This document shows, piece by piece, positions 54,641-64,000 of a stretch of 64,000 nt of DNA. The first letter of the stretch is position 1; each line of letters opens with the position of its first letter. Source of the stretch: Impatiens glandulifera (taxonomy: Eukaryota > Streptophyta > Magnoliopsida > Ericales > Balsaminaceae); the NCBI RefSeq assembly GCF_907164915.1, contig NC_061862.1:248001-312000 (forward strand), in the 5' to 3' direction. The notes below the pieces were generated by a model, which was given only the letters and a program-made list of their open reading frames with translations, did no database searches and had not been told where the DNA came from. A program made the position numbers and the translations under genes.

Positions 54641-55976
54641 AAATTTATTTAAATATCTTGTAATAAATTTTAAAATATTTTATTTTATAAATTTATTTAA
54701 ATATCTTAAACAAAAAAATTTTAATATGTTATTATATATATATATATAATATTTATTTAATATATAATTATATAAATTAAAAAATATTTATTAAAATACC
54801 TTACAAATAACATTAAAAAATATTATATATATATATATATATTTAATATATAAATTATTTATAAAATAATTTGTACAAATTAATTTTAAAATATTATAAA
54901 TAAATTTATAAATATATAAATTAATTGTAACAAAGTAATTATGTATGCTTTTATATTGTTATATATATTTATATATTTATATAAAGTATGACATAATTAA
55001 TACAAATTAATTTAAATATATCATAAATAAAATAATAAATATGTTTTTATATATTATTATATTTAATATATAATTATATATAATATAAAATAATTAATAT
55101 GTTTTATTTATGAAGTCGTATAAAGCTTGCTTCATGTTAATTATTTACGGAATCAAATGATGCAAGATTCATTCAGTTTTACAGTCAAGCTTCATTCAGT
55201 TTTACATTGTAAAACCAATGTAAAAACATAAATTGTGAGCTTCAAAGTCTGGTAATGTAAAACGTAGTGGAGCAAAGAAAGCTTCACTCTTTTACGCTTC
55301 TCATTAACCCGGACATAAATCCGGGTTCGGGATATCCTATGACTTCTAATTGGTCCGGAACAAAAGATTCCAGATAATTTGGTATCAAAAATCTGATCTG
55401 TTTACTTTCAACCAATTCAACCGTGATGAAATTTTTGTTCAATTTTAATATAAAGTATTATATCTTTCAATTTTGTATATAACTACAAAAAAAATATAAA
55501 GTATTATATCTTTCAATTTTGTATATAACTACAAAAAAAAAAAAAATGATGAATGAATTTTTCATTCCGAATTCTGAGAGATCAAGATGCTTTCTAAATG
55601 CATATTGGAGAGTAGTAAAAATGAAATTTCATTTATCAATAAAAATGAGAGCAAAATAATATTTTGAATAGTTTTGAGAATTATTTTTAGTTCAACTTAA
55701 CAACACCAAAAATGAAACCAAATCAAAAGCAGCCAATTGATTGCTACATATATATATAAAAAAAAAAAAGAGATGAAATGATTCCCATCTGAAAAAACCA
55801 TAACAAAGCACCAAAGGCTGATCAAAATTGTAGCAATTTATATAGACAGGCAAATAAACAAACTAAAACAATCCAAAAGAGTGCTGATCTAGAAATGAAA
55901 CAAAACAAAAATGATGAATAAATATAAGTGTGTAAGAAGAAAGAGAATGAGATAAATAAAAGCCTTAGAGCTTAGT
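54641..55976. other. AT-rich intergenic region, no gene seen
   Basis: Runs of TATATA/ATTTAATATATAATTATATA to about 55110, a GAATCAAATGATGCAAG...TTCACTC stretch to 55300, a CCGGG palindrome (AACCCGGACATAAATCCGGGTT, about 55305-55327) and a tandem 56-bp duplication (ATAAAGTATTATATCTTTCA, 55449-55545). Confidence 0.5.
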
Positions 55977-58900
55977 TCATGAAACTGGTGCAGAGGGACC
56001 TTCTGTCTTCTTAAGCTTCTTGGCTTGAGGTTCGGCAACTTCTTCATTTTCATGTTCTTCATTGTCATTGATTTGAGCTTCCTCGACTTCCTCTCCACCT
56101 TCCTGTTCTTTGTTAATTATTGCATTCAGTGCCACTGGACCAAGAAGGGACACGTGTTTACTAGTGACCTGTCGACCCGCCCTCAGCTTTGGTCCCCAGT
56201 GCTTCTCTGGATTAGGAAGGAACCTTGCAACTTTCTTGGTTTGAGCTTTGCTCAGAGATCCACCAGTCCTAGCAAAATTAGCCTGCAAAAACAAATATAT
56301 ATATATATATGAATTCAAGCTTATTCTCTATTTCTCTCCAATATTTGGAAGCCCGTCAGGCAGGTAGAAAGAAAGAAAGTAAGAAAATGCACCGTAATAA
56401 CTGGATTTTTGGAAAGGATAACTGTTCCTGATTGATCTGATGGTTGAGATTTCACTGGATGTTCCAATACCTACAATGTGAAAAACATTTCATTTTATCA
56501 AAAATAAATAATCATCATCACGTTCCTGATCATAACTGTCACTTTACCCAACAGCGCATTATGTCCCAGATGACTTCCATTGGAGCATCTGATTTAAGGC
56601 CTAACGGGTTCACATGTGTTCCTGATATACGATATCCAGCATTTATGACTGCAGAACGGAACATAACAGCTGAAGGAGAAATGCATTTTAGAGTTGCACA
56701 TAGAGTATGCAGACTAATGAACAGTGGAACATCATGCAGTTCCTGCCAAAAAAAAAGATCCCTTAGAAACATAAATGGGAAACAATATTATTTCCTCGAG
56801 GACTCACGAAGGGAGGAGAAAATCGACCAAGGACACACCAAAAAGATGCTGAAACCATACCTCGGAAACTGTTGTTAACACAGCAGAGATTCGTTGATAA
56901 GCAGGGTATAACTCTTTTCTTGATATCACATCTGCCAACATAGAATTCACCCATTCCTGATCATGGATGGGAGCAGACCATATAGGTCCACCCATGTTGA
57001 ACTTCTTCCCACAATGGGTGCACTCTTGAGGAACAACAGGACCAAATCCAGGTAGATATCGAACACTAGTATTCTGTTGAAGAAAGAATAATAAAATTGA
57101 GAGAGTGTTGTCACAATCTATAAAATAAACTCTAAATATCTACTTATTGAGCAATAATACTGCATATGTGCATTTCAGCTGAGTTATTCTCTCTTGCACA
57201 GTTCAGCTTCTTTGTCATTGTTTTCCAATAAAAGATCAATTGAAAGGGATGACAAAATGTGTAACACTGTTTCTTCAAACAAAACTCCTCTCCGAAATTA
57301 AATAAAAGTTCAAGAAACTTTTGCAAAGGATATATTGAGTAAATCATAACATAAATTCGCATTGATATCTACCTTAGACAAGGAACTATTGGACCTGTCA
57401 CCTTGAGTATACAACAGGAAAAGAGAAAAACAAAATGAATGACACCATGACATTGCCAGGTCTAGATCAGATAATCAGTAAATCCAGTGTAAATGTTACA
57501 GAGACTGGTATCAAGTTGTACTAACAAACTCATCAATGCCAACCAGGACAATTCACATTATTTGCAAGGAAAATACTGGATGTTCAGATAGTATCTCTTG
57601 CATTTACATATTCACAAAATCAATTACATGCTAAAGTGTTGCATTTACATATTCACAAACTCAACTGCATGCTAAAGTGCAACAACATTGACACAAGGGA
57701 AGGTGGATACCTTAGAAATCATTCTCCCAATCGGTTGAAGATGAAAAGAATCACATCCAATGCATTGATAGACATATGAGAGCTTAAGGGGTGTGTTCTT
57801 CATTGCATTTGCAGAACTGCCAGTTAAAATCTCAATTAGGTCAAACTGGAAAATAAGATATTCACAAGCCAGACAGATAACCTAAAAACAAATTACCAAA
57901 TAGCTAGAGCTTCAAGTACATTAAGAAGCAAGGGACTTACGTGTAAACTCGAACAAACACCCGAACATAAAAATCCATCATGACAGACAGGACTGGCACA
58001 ATATACCTCTTATACCGATTTGCATGGCTCTGCATGAAATAAAATAATCCATAAAACACAATCCCCTAGTTCATAAGGTAATCACCATATAACTACAAAA
58101 AATGGAGATGGAATTAAGACCACATTTTTAAGATTTAAATATATATATACATATATATATAAATGTTTTTGAAAATTGATGGTTCACTGCATATAAATAG
58201 GAAAGGAAAAAAGGCACAATGCATACACAATCTGATTCAAGCAAAATAACACAGGATTATTTAATGCCTATTTATAGAAGTCCTTGTTTTAGCATACAAC
58301 TCCAATGGTAAACAAATTAGTTGAGACAAAACAGAGGTATGATACACAAAAACGGGTACCTCAATGCAGGCCAGAAGTATCCTCAAAGCCATCTCATGAC
58401 AATATTTCCCCTTTAATGGATATGCACCATATCTGATAATGCAACAAGAAGATAAGCATTAATCCAGAAGTTTACTAACAAGTCCAGAAACACATTTACT
58501 TTTAAGTTTTAAGAAGGGGAAGGGATAATGAAGGCTTACTTGGAATAGCAAACCTCACCACTGTTCCCACAGAGCACAGCCATATCGGTGGCAGTGCACA
58601 TCAGCATTCCACCATCAACAACTGATTGAACAGCAGAGTCCAGGAACACAGAAGGTGAACCATAAGGATCAAGATCAACCTTAAAGATCAAGAGGCAATT
58701 TTTTACTATCTTTTCGGAGCTATAAATAACAATTGAAAGAGCTTCCACTATCAAGACCAAGATTGTAAAACAAAATCAGCAGAAAAACCCTAAACTCGGG
58801 CACTAGTATAAACATCTGCATTACCATATCAAACTCCTTTTCGTGAGTGAGCATGTAAACCCTAGCATCAGCCAGATGAGATTCAACTTTTGCAGAAGCT

Positions 58901-60246
58901 ACAGAACCGTTGAGTTTAATATTTCTTCTGCATGCTTCTACGGACACTGCAGAGATAATGCAAAAAGAGTTTTACTCGCTTTGGAACAACTTCATTAAAT
59001 TATATTGGAATACTGCAACCTATCTAGCACCCATATTTAATGTCTGTGTGCATGACAGACAACCAATAGATCATGCTGGAAACATGAGCCTAAAAATACA
59101 ACCAGTCTGGAGTTTTATGCAGTTATGAAATAAGTTTACATTTATCATTGTCAAGAGCCACTACTTGTCCAATCCCTTCCACTTCACGTGCGTATCTCAA
59201 CGCCCTTAATCCAGAAGCAGATAGTGCCTGTTGATGTTAATGTTAAACAAACTTAAGGAGTAACATAAATATGAACTAACTCATCAAATGATGGGACGCG
59301 CGTATGTATGATTCGTCTTTTGCATATTCAAAATAAGAAAAGCAAACCTCAAGAATTCTTGCTGGCTTTACTTCTGCACAGAGCTCCCCCCCTGATGGTT
59401 GAACTGGTTCTTCTGCTGCGATGTTAGAATGTTTAACTAGAGATTCCCCATCGGCATCTTCATGAACACCGTTGCAATTGTCATCCTGAGCAGCAGATTT
59501 GGAAGCATGCTCACTTAATACCTTTTTACCTTTCTTTTCTCTTTTGGACATCATAACTTCATGCTCTTCTTTACGCTTCGAAATGAATGTCCTCAGAACA
59601 GCAATAGACATATCTCGATTATTAACCTAGTTGTCATGTTACAGAGTCAGAATCCTCGATCTCCAAACAAAATGCACAGTTTACATGTAAGAATGTATAG
59701 ACAAGCAAGCAATACACACAGATAAGAAGGCAAGAAAAAAAACAAAATTCACAAATAATTGGATCACTTATCCTAAGGATTTCAAATAGTGTCGCATAGC
59801 AGCTGTTTGATTAGTGTTTGTTATTCAAGATGTAAGATGCAAATGGCAAATTAAACATCCAAAATCTATTGCGCAATTGATTTGACGCTACAGGACATCA
59901 AATCAACCTAAACTCCAAAAATACATAGATGGGCTCCGATCCTTTATGCCGTGAATAAAAGTTTCCCTAAATTTCTTCATACGCCTCGTATCAAACCACA
60001 ATATTGACAAAAGAATGACGAGTTGGTAGATTATAAGTAAAATAAAAAAAAAAAACAGCTATGTAGGGTTTCCAGATTGTGTTAACAGTAAGAAAATGAA
60101 GAATAGACCTGAGCCTTGTTGTAAAAGACTTCATTTTTGGTGTGCATCAGGATTTCAGCCTCGCCTTCCTTGATAATGGTATAGTCATTGAGATCCGACG
60201 AAAGTAAGTCGATGTTAGTCTTCTTTTCTTCCCCTATTTCGCCCAT
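55977..60246 (-). CDS. TRM1: tRNA (guanine26-N2)-dimethyltransferase, 12 exons
   Basis: Minus-strand exons 60109-60246, 59348-59626, 59140-59227, 58825-58946, 58540-58679, 58360-58432, 57941-58029, 57711-57816, 56861-57073, 56548-56742, 56393-56470 and 55977-56282 join in phase with GT/AG introns to 608 residues, the normal plant length. TRM1 uses S-adenosylmethionine to make N2,N2-dimethylguanosine at position 26 of tRNAs. Seen: [13 protein letters not shown] and [15 protein letters not shown] near the N-terminus, the SAM-binding [18 protein letters not shown] (~140-157), catalytic VDLDPYGSP (210-218), [20 protein letters not shown], paired CxxC groups (CIGC, CTHC) for zinc, and a charged, lysine-ending tail. 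No stops or shifts, so it should work. An upstream in-frame ATG at 60315 would add 23 residues. Confidence 0.95.
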
Positions 60247-60249
60247 ATC

Positions 60250-60270
60250 TCGTGTGTGTGTGTGTGTGTC
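60250..60270. repeat. (GT)n microsatellite at the TRM1 5' end
   Basis: CGTGTGTGTGTGTGTGTGTC overlaps the codons between the two possible TRM1 start sites, where it would encode His-Thr repeats. This favours the downstream ATG. Confidence 0.85.
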
Positions 60271-60315
60271 TCCGCTCACAAACAATCTGATTGAAGCGTT
60301 TTCCTTCCCTCTCAA

Positions 60316-60560
60316 CTAGTAGCGCCGCGAGACAGACTTAATAAATACAATACAGTCTTCCCAACTTAACTTCACCAGTTACGCGACAAAGGAGGGAGGG
60401 AGGGAGGAATGAGTAAAAACCCTATCTATCTTATAATAGCATATATATATTTTCAAAGGGATGAATAGCAAATAAATATATGCGCAGCCCTAATAAATAA
60501 TAAAAATAAAATATATATTTCTTTTTTATCCTTAAACTTAACATTTAGTTTCAATATCGT
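60316..60560 (-). promoter_or_regulatory. TRM1 upstream region
   Basis: About 240 bp separate TRM1 from the next element. They include GGAGGGAGGGAGGAAT (about 60392-60408) and a TATATATA-type run. No clear single TATA box. Confidence 0.4.
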
Positions 60561-60672
60561 CCACAAATTTTAACGAAATGACCTTGCAAACTTGTTTATT
60601 TGACCTGGTGGAATTTTATAATTTTTTTTGCGCTCGTGGTGTTCTATTTTTTTTTATACGATTTTGCCCTTG

Positions 60673-60705
60673 TCGCGAAACGCTAAGTCACTTAGCGTTT
60701 CGCGA
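60673..60705. repeat. Perfect 33-bp palindrome (TCGCGAAACGCTAAGT arms)
   Basis: Arms 60673-60688 and 60690-60705 are exact complements around a single C. The arms contain the same ACGCTAAGT/ACTTAGCGT word that is multiplied in the introns downstream. Confidence 0.93.
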
Positions 60706-60722
60706 AGTGGATTAGAGGTTTG

Positions 60723-60730
60723 TATAAATA
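60723..60730 (+). promoter_or_regulatory. TATA box of the DUF1985-type gene
   Basis: TATAAATA lies 18 bp after the palindrome and is followed by a TC-rich leader (TTTTTTTCTCTCTCTTCC, about 60758-60775) and a GGCGGCCGGC-rich stretch to 60840. Confidence 0.7.
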
Positions 60731-61387
60731 CCCAAATAATTTCATTTCCCTAAATTTTTTTCTCTCTCTTCCTCCAATTCTCTCCTTCACTCACGGTGGC
60801 CGGCGACGACGGCGGCCGGCGGCGGCCGGCGGCGACGACATCTCCGTTTCCTCCAATATCCATACAAATCAAACCCGATCAGAGCTCTTCTAACCTAACT
60901 AATTCATTTATGTTTATCTATTGCCGATTTCTAACCCTAGATCTATTTTGCATGCAGGTTTCTTATACTAGGGTTTATGTGAGTTCTCCGATTCTAACTA
61001 TTTGAACGGCGTCGAGGTAGATCTTCATTCTAACAGTTATGTTCTTGTTTACATTTTCTTCATTTCAAAAACTTTTTCATATTTCCTTTATGTCCATCAT
61101 TTTCACCGTTTTGGTTGATTCTTATTTCTTATATGGTTCATATTGGTTCATGTTTGAGCATTTCGTTAGGTTATTATTTGTTATCTGTTCATATTTGCAG
61201 AAAATCTCTGTCTGATAAGAGCGTATGTGTTTCCGTTTCAGATCTGCTTACCGTTTCGCTACGGACTTACCGTTTCGCTACGGACTTACCGTTTCGCTAC
61301 GGACTTACCGTTTCGCTAAGTATACCTCGCGATTCGCTAAGTATCAAGATTTTTTGTTATTTATAGTTAATCATGAACTTCATTTGA

Positions 61388-61680
61388 CATGGTTATGAAG
61401 AGAACATGTGTTAACAAAACAAACCTTCTAATTTTACATTGGAAACATTTAGATTCTTTAGAAAATGCCTTTGAAGAATCTATCATTGACCTCCAGATAA
61501 GCAAAGATTGGCTGACTTTGATCTCGTTAGTCGTTAAGCTAAAGAAATAAATTTCAAACAATTTTCTCTTATCTGGAGTTCAACGATCGCTTCTTCAAAG
61601 ACTTTTTCTGAAGAATCTAAATGTTTCCATGTAAAATTATAGGGTTTGTTTTGCTAACACATGTTCTTTTCAAAACCATG
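61388..61680. repeat. Long inverted repeat, ~114-bp arms, 66-base loop
   Basis: Arm 61388-61501 (CATGGTTATGAAGAGAACAT ... CTCCAGATAAG) pairs with 61568-61680 (CTTATCTGGAG ... TTCTTTTCAAAACCATG) with scattered mismatches and single-base gaps. A transcript would fold into a long hairpin. Confidence 0.87.
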
Positions 61681-61767
61681 ACTTTGTTGTTGATACCTTG
61701 TCAAACGAGATAGATTACCTATGAAACCAATAAAAAATTTTGTACTTGACGATTCGCTAAGTACTAC

Positions 61768-61860
61768 GAGCTCCAACTAGGAGAATGGTTTGAATTCGAT
61801 TTCGTTATTAAAATATAGTAGCGAAAACGTATTCAAACCATCTTCTCTTAGCTGGAGCTC
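61768..61860. ncRNA. miRNA-precursor-like foldback (candidate)
   Basis: GAGCTCCAACTAGGAGAA then TGGTTTGAATTCG (61768-61798) pairs with CGTATTCAAACC then ATCTTCTCTTAGCTGGAGCTC (61828-61860). There are two mismatches, a two-base bulge and a G-U pair. The stem can extend into TTTCGTTA...TAGCGAAA, leaving a small loop. The size (93 nt) and arm quality fit a plant MIRNA hairpin. The 3' arm resembles part of the larger foldback (TTCTCTTATCTGGAGTTC). No known miRNA is recognised. Confidence 0.4.
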
Positions 61861-62015
61861 GTTGACCTCTCGTTTCGCTAAGTCCCTCTCGTTTCGCTAA
61901 GTGCCTCCCGATTCGCTAAGTGCCTCCCGATTCGCTAAGTGCCTCCCGTTTCGCTAAGTACCTACGTTGTATGTGTTTGTTCTAACATTTTTGATGATGT
62001 TGTTTCCTTTTGTAG

Positions 62016-64000
62016 ATGGCAGAAACAACTGTTACTGAGTTTCCCGGTCGGATTTCGTGGAAAAGTGCCCTCACCCTGAAGAAGATTGTGAATAAGTTCG
62101 AGGAAATGGATCTTCTGGAGAGTGTGTACAATACCCAGTTCAGATCCTTATTCACAGCCCCCCTCCTGCAGTTCTCAGGAAGTATTGTACATCAAATGTT
62201 GTTGAGGAGGTTAAGCTCAAACTCCAAGGAGATAACTTTCACTGTGAATGGGCAAAAGCTTGTATTTGGTATGAAGGAGTATGCGTTGGTTACCGGCCTA
62301 TGTTTCGGCGTTTATCCTGAGTTGGACCTAGAAAAATTGCGCTGTTGTCCACCTCTCTCGGTTAAATACTTTAAAGGGAGCATGAGTGTAAAAATGTGCG
62401 ACTTCGAGAAGACTTTTTTCAAATGCAAAGACAAGGAAGATGCATTTAAGATGGGGCTGGTAGTACTGATTTGCCAGTACCTATTCACATTTGACCCAAA
62501 AAGAGTTATATTTCCAAAAATACTCAACATGGTGGAAGACAAGGACACTTTCTTCCAATATCCATGGGGGAAGGTCACCTTTAGAGCCACCCTCAAGGGT
62601 TTAAACAAGAACATGAAACATCTCTGTACCTCATTTTTTGACAAGAAGGAGAAGGCTGAAGATCCTTATGCTACTTTTGCATATAACATCTATGGGTTCA
62701 CATTGGCACTTCAAGTGTGGACGTATGAGGTCATCGAAAACTTTATCCCTAAATTCGCCAGAAGGAATCAGATTAATGACCCTCTACGCCCAAGGTTGTT
62801 ACTTTATCATTCCAACAGGAAAAACACATCGATGGAGGTAAAGACTGCCCTAGAGACCACGGATGTGACTGAGATGGAAGAGTCCTCCATGGAGAAGAGG
62901 TTATACAGTGGTGATGTATTTGAGCAAATCGACGAGACAGCTGATGATTTTTTTGAGGGCTTTACTGATGGGAAGGTAATAAAAGATGATTTTGATGAAG
63001 ATGATGAAAGTGAAGATGAAGAAGTTACTCCGATTCCCCCCAAACCTGCCACGAGGAAGAGAAAGGCTGATGCTACTCTTAAAGAAGCAGCCAACTTGAA
63101 GAAGAAGCTTGCTTATGAATCGATTCCGGCCCGCATTCTTACTCCCCCATCCGCGACCTCAAGTCCTCGGGCTGACACACCTTCTCCTCGGGCTCCAACA
63201 CCTACTGTTGGATGTGATTTTAATGAGATGAAGGAGGAGCTGAAAATAGAGATGAAAGAGGAGATGAAAAAGATGAAAACAGAGCTCATCAAAGAGCTAA
63301 AAATCACAATCCAAGAAACTCAACAAACTCACGTTGAGTCGTTCAAGAAGATGGTTTTTAATATGTCCACACAGTTGTTAGAAAAATCCAACAAAAGGAT
63401 GTCCATATTATTAACCAGATTAGATGATATGGAGGAGAATATAAAGAGGAAGAAGAGTAAGAAGAAGGATTCTAAGAAGGCTGTGAAGGTCGAAGAGGAA
63501 AAGAATACTGAGGTATGGAGATATTTTACATTTCATTTCGTTAAGTACATATCTGATCTGACCAGTACCTATTTTGCAGGTTAAGGATTGTAAGAAGGAT
63601 GTCGAAGTTGAGAAGAGCAAGGTTGAACAGGAGGAGGAGAAGAAAGAGGTATTCTGCGAACTTTTCGTTTCGCAAAGTAGTTTCCGTTTCGCTAAGTTAG
63701 TATTTTTCGTTTCGCAAAGTAGTTTCCGTTTCGCTAAGTTAGTATTTTTCGTTTCGCAAAGTAGTTTCCGTTTCGCTAAGTTAGTATTTTTCGTTTCGCA
63801 AATTAGTTTCCGTTTCGCTAAGTTAGTATTTTTCGTTTCGCAAAGTAGTTTCCGTTTCGCAAATTATTTGTTGTCGATTCGCTAAGTGTGAATTTTGTCT
63901 ATTTTGTAGGAGATGATAGCGATGCAGGAGACTGTGGGGGATGATGAGAAGGTGAATGATGGGACTGATGGGAAAGACGATGTAATGGAGGACAATGAGA
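62016..64000 (+). CDS. DUF1985-type transposon-associated protein (3' end outside the window)
   Basis: Proposed exons 62016-63511, 63581-63649 and 63910-64000+, joined through GTATGG...TTTTGCAG and GTATTC...TTTTGTAG. Residues ~20-250 resemble DUF1985 (FTVNGQKLVFGMKEYALVTG, LICQYLFTFDPKRV, ALQVWTYEVIENFIPKFA). An acidic stretch (~325-345), a basic RKRKAD patch, a Pro/Ser/Thr-rich linker (~375-400) and a long Glu/Lys coiled coil (~405-510) follow. In plant MULEs such genes often continue into a Ulp1-like cysteine protease; that would lie right of the window and is not seen. Function is unknown. The start is the ATG directly after the acceptor. Confidence 0.7.
63660..63895. repeat. GTTTCGCAAAGTAGTTTCC / GTTTCGCTAAGTTAGTATTTTTC tandem repeats in intron 3
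   Basis: A ~42-bp unit repeats about five times, alternating GTTTCGCAAAGTA and GTTTCGCTAAGTTA, and ends with GATTCGCTAAGTG. It lies wholly between the proposed donor (63650) and acceptor (63909). The open frame running through it (FVSQSSFRFAKLVF repeats) is a consequence of the repeat. Confidence 0.85.

Larger units (their letters stand above)
61018..62015 (+). other. Proposed 5' UTR intron with motif repeats and two foldbacks
   Basis: A GTAGATC donor after GGCGTCGAG (about 61017) and TTCCTTTTGTAG before the ATG at 62016 define an intron of about 1 kb. It holds three GTTTCGCTACGGACTTACC units (61254-61315) and eight G(A/T)TTCGCTAAGT words, plus inverted repeats at 61388-61680 and 61768-61860. 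Splicing is inferred from sequence only. Confidence 0.6.
60563..64000 (+). mobile_element. Left part of a MULE-like element with a DUF1985-type gene
   Basis: A terminus-like CACAAATTTTAACGAAATGACC parallels the GGGAAATTT...GAAATGAC ends at 25746 and 30498. Then come a perfect 33-bp palindrome, a TATA box, a leader and an intron-bearing gene related to the fragment at 34585. The right end is outside the window, so neither TIR pairing nor TSD can be tested. Confidence 0.5.

Noticed and set aside
60247..60315. Extension of TRM1 to the upstream ATG at 60315
   Set aside because: The extra residues include a His-Thr run from a GT microsatellite and do not resemble the TRM1 N-terminus; kept only as an alternative.
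60796..61005. A short Gly/Arg/Pro-rich protein in the GC-rich leader at 60796
   Set aside because: The frame begins with GTG, not ATG, and falls in the predicted 5' UTR between the TATA box and the first intron.
63574..63885. ORF with FVSQSSFRFAKLVF repeats as a repeat protein
   Set aside because: Consensus donor and acceptor sites place the repeats in an intron; the protein repeat simply mirrors the DNA repeat.

Overview
This window is nuclear DNA from a flowering plant, most likely a eudicot. Genes have spliced introns (GT/AG), the proteins belong to plant families (malectin-like receptor kinase, VIN3-like PHD protein, plant-type TRM1), and most of the sequence is plant LTR retrotransposons and Mutator-like (MULE) DNA transposons. 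I cannot name the species.

Layout. 1-12096 is a Ty3/gypsy chromovirus whose 5' LTR is cut by the window edge. A non-autonomous Ty1/copia element (5743-10160, TSD CAAGT) sits inside its chromodomain. 12097-16940 holds a LINE/DUF4283-like remnant and a minus-strand Tat-type gypsy remnant. 16950-18260 is a CpG-palindrome repeat region related to the MULE ends further right. 18949-22857 is an intronless malectin-like receptor with two kinase-like domains, the second a predicted pseudokinase. 23054-24990 (minus) is a three-exon VIN3-like gene. 25746-29405 is a Pack-MULE with a perfect 9-bp TSD that has captured pieces of two host genes, a cytoplasmic receptor-like kinase and a RAD6-type ubiquitin E2. 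30498 to about 34990 is a decayed coding MULE with a DUF1985-type fragment. 35383-53924 is a Tnt1/Tork-like copia element (TSD GAAGA). A Tat/Ogre-type gypsy element (36148-49614, minus, TSD AAGAG) is nested in its gag and carries dual RNase H and two hairpin-forming tandem arrays. 55977-60246 (minus) is a 12-exon TRM1 gene. From about 60560 to the window end lies the left part of another MULE-like element with a DUF1985-type gene. Its introns are packed with a TTTCGCTAAGT motif, and its first intron holds two foldbacks.

How it fits together. Only three loci look like intact host genes: the receptor, VIN3-like and TRM1. The rest is a stack of insertions whose order can be read from target-site duplications. 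The MULE-like pieces share one plan: a terminus ending near GAAATGAC, family-specific CpG palindromes, a TATA box, a pyrimidine-rich leader, then a gene or captured gene pieces. The items most worth following up are the kinase-pseudokinase receptor, the two-gene Pack-MULE beside the VIN3-like promoter, the motif-filled introns with foldbacks, and the copia element whose duplicated priming tract explains an extra 88 bp at its 5' end.
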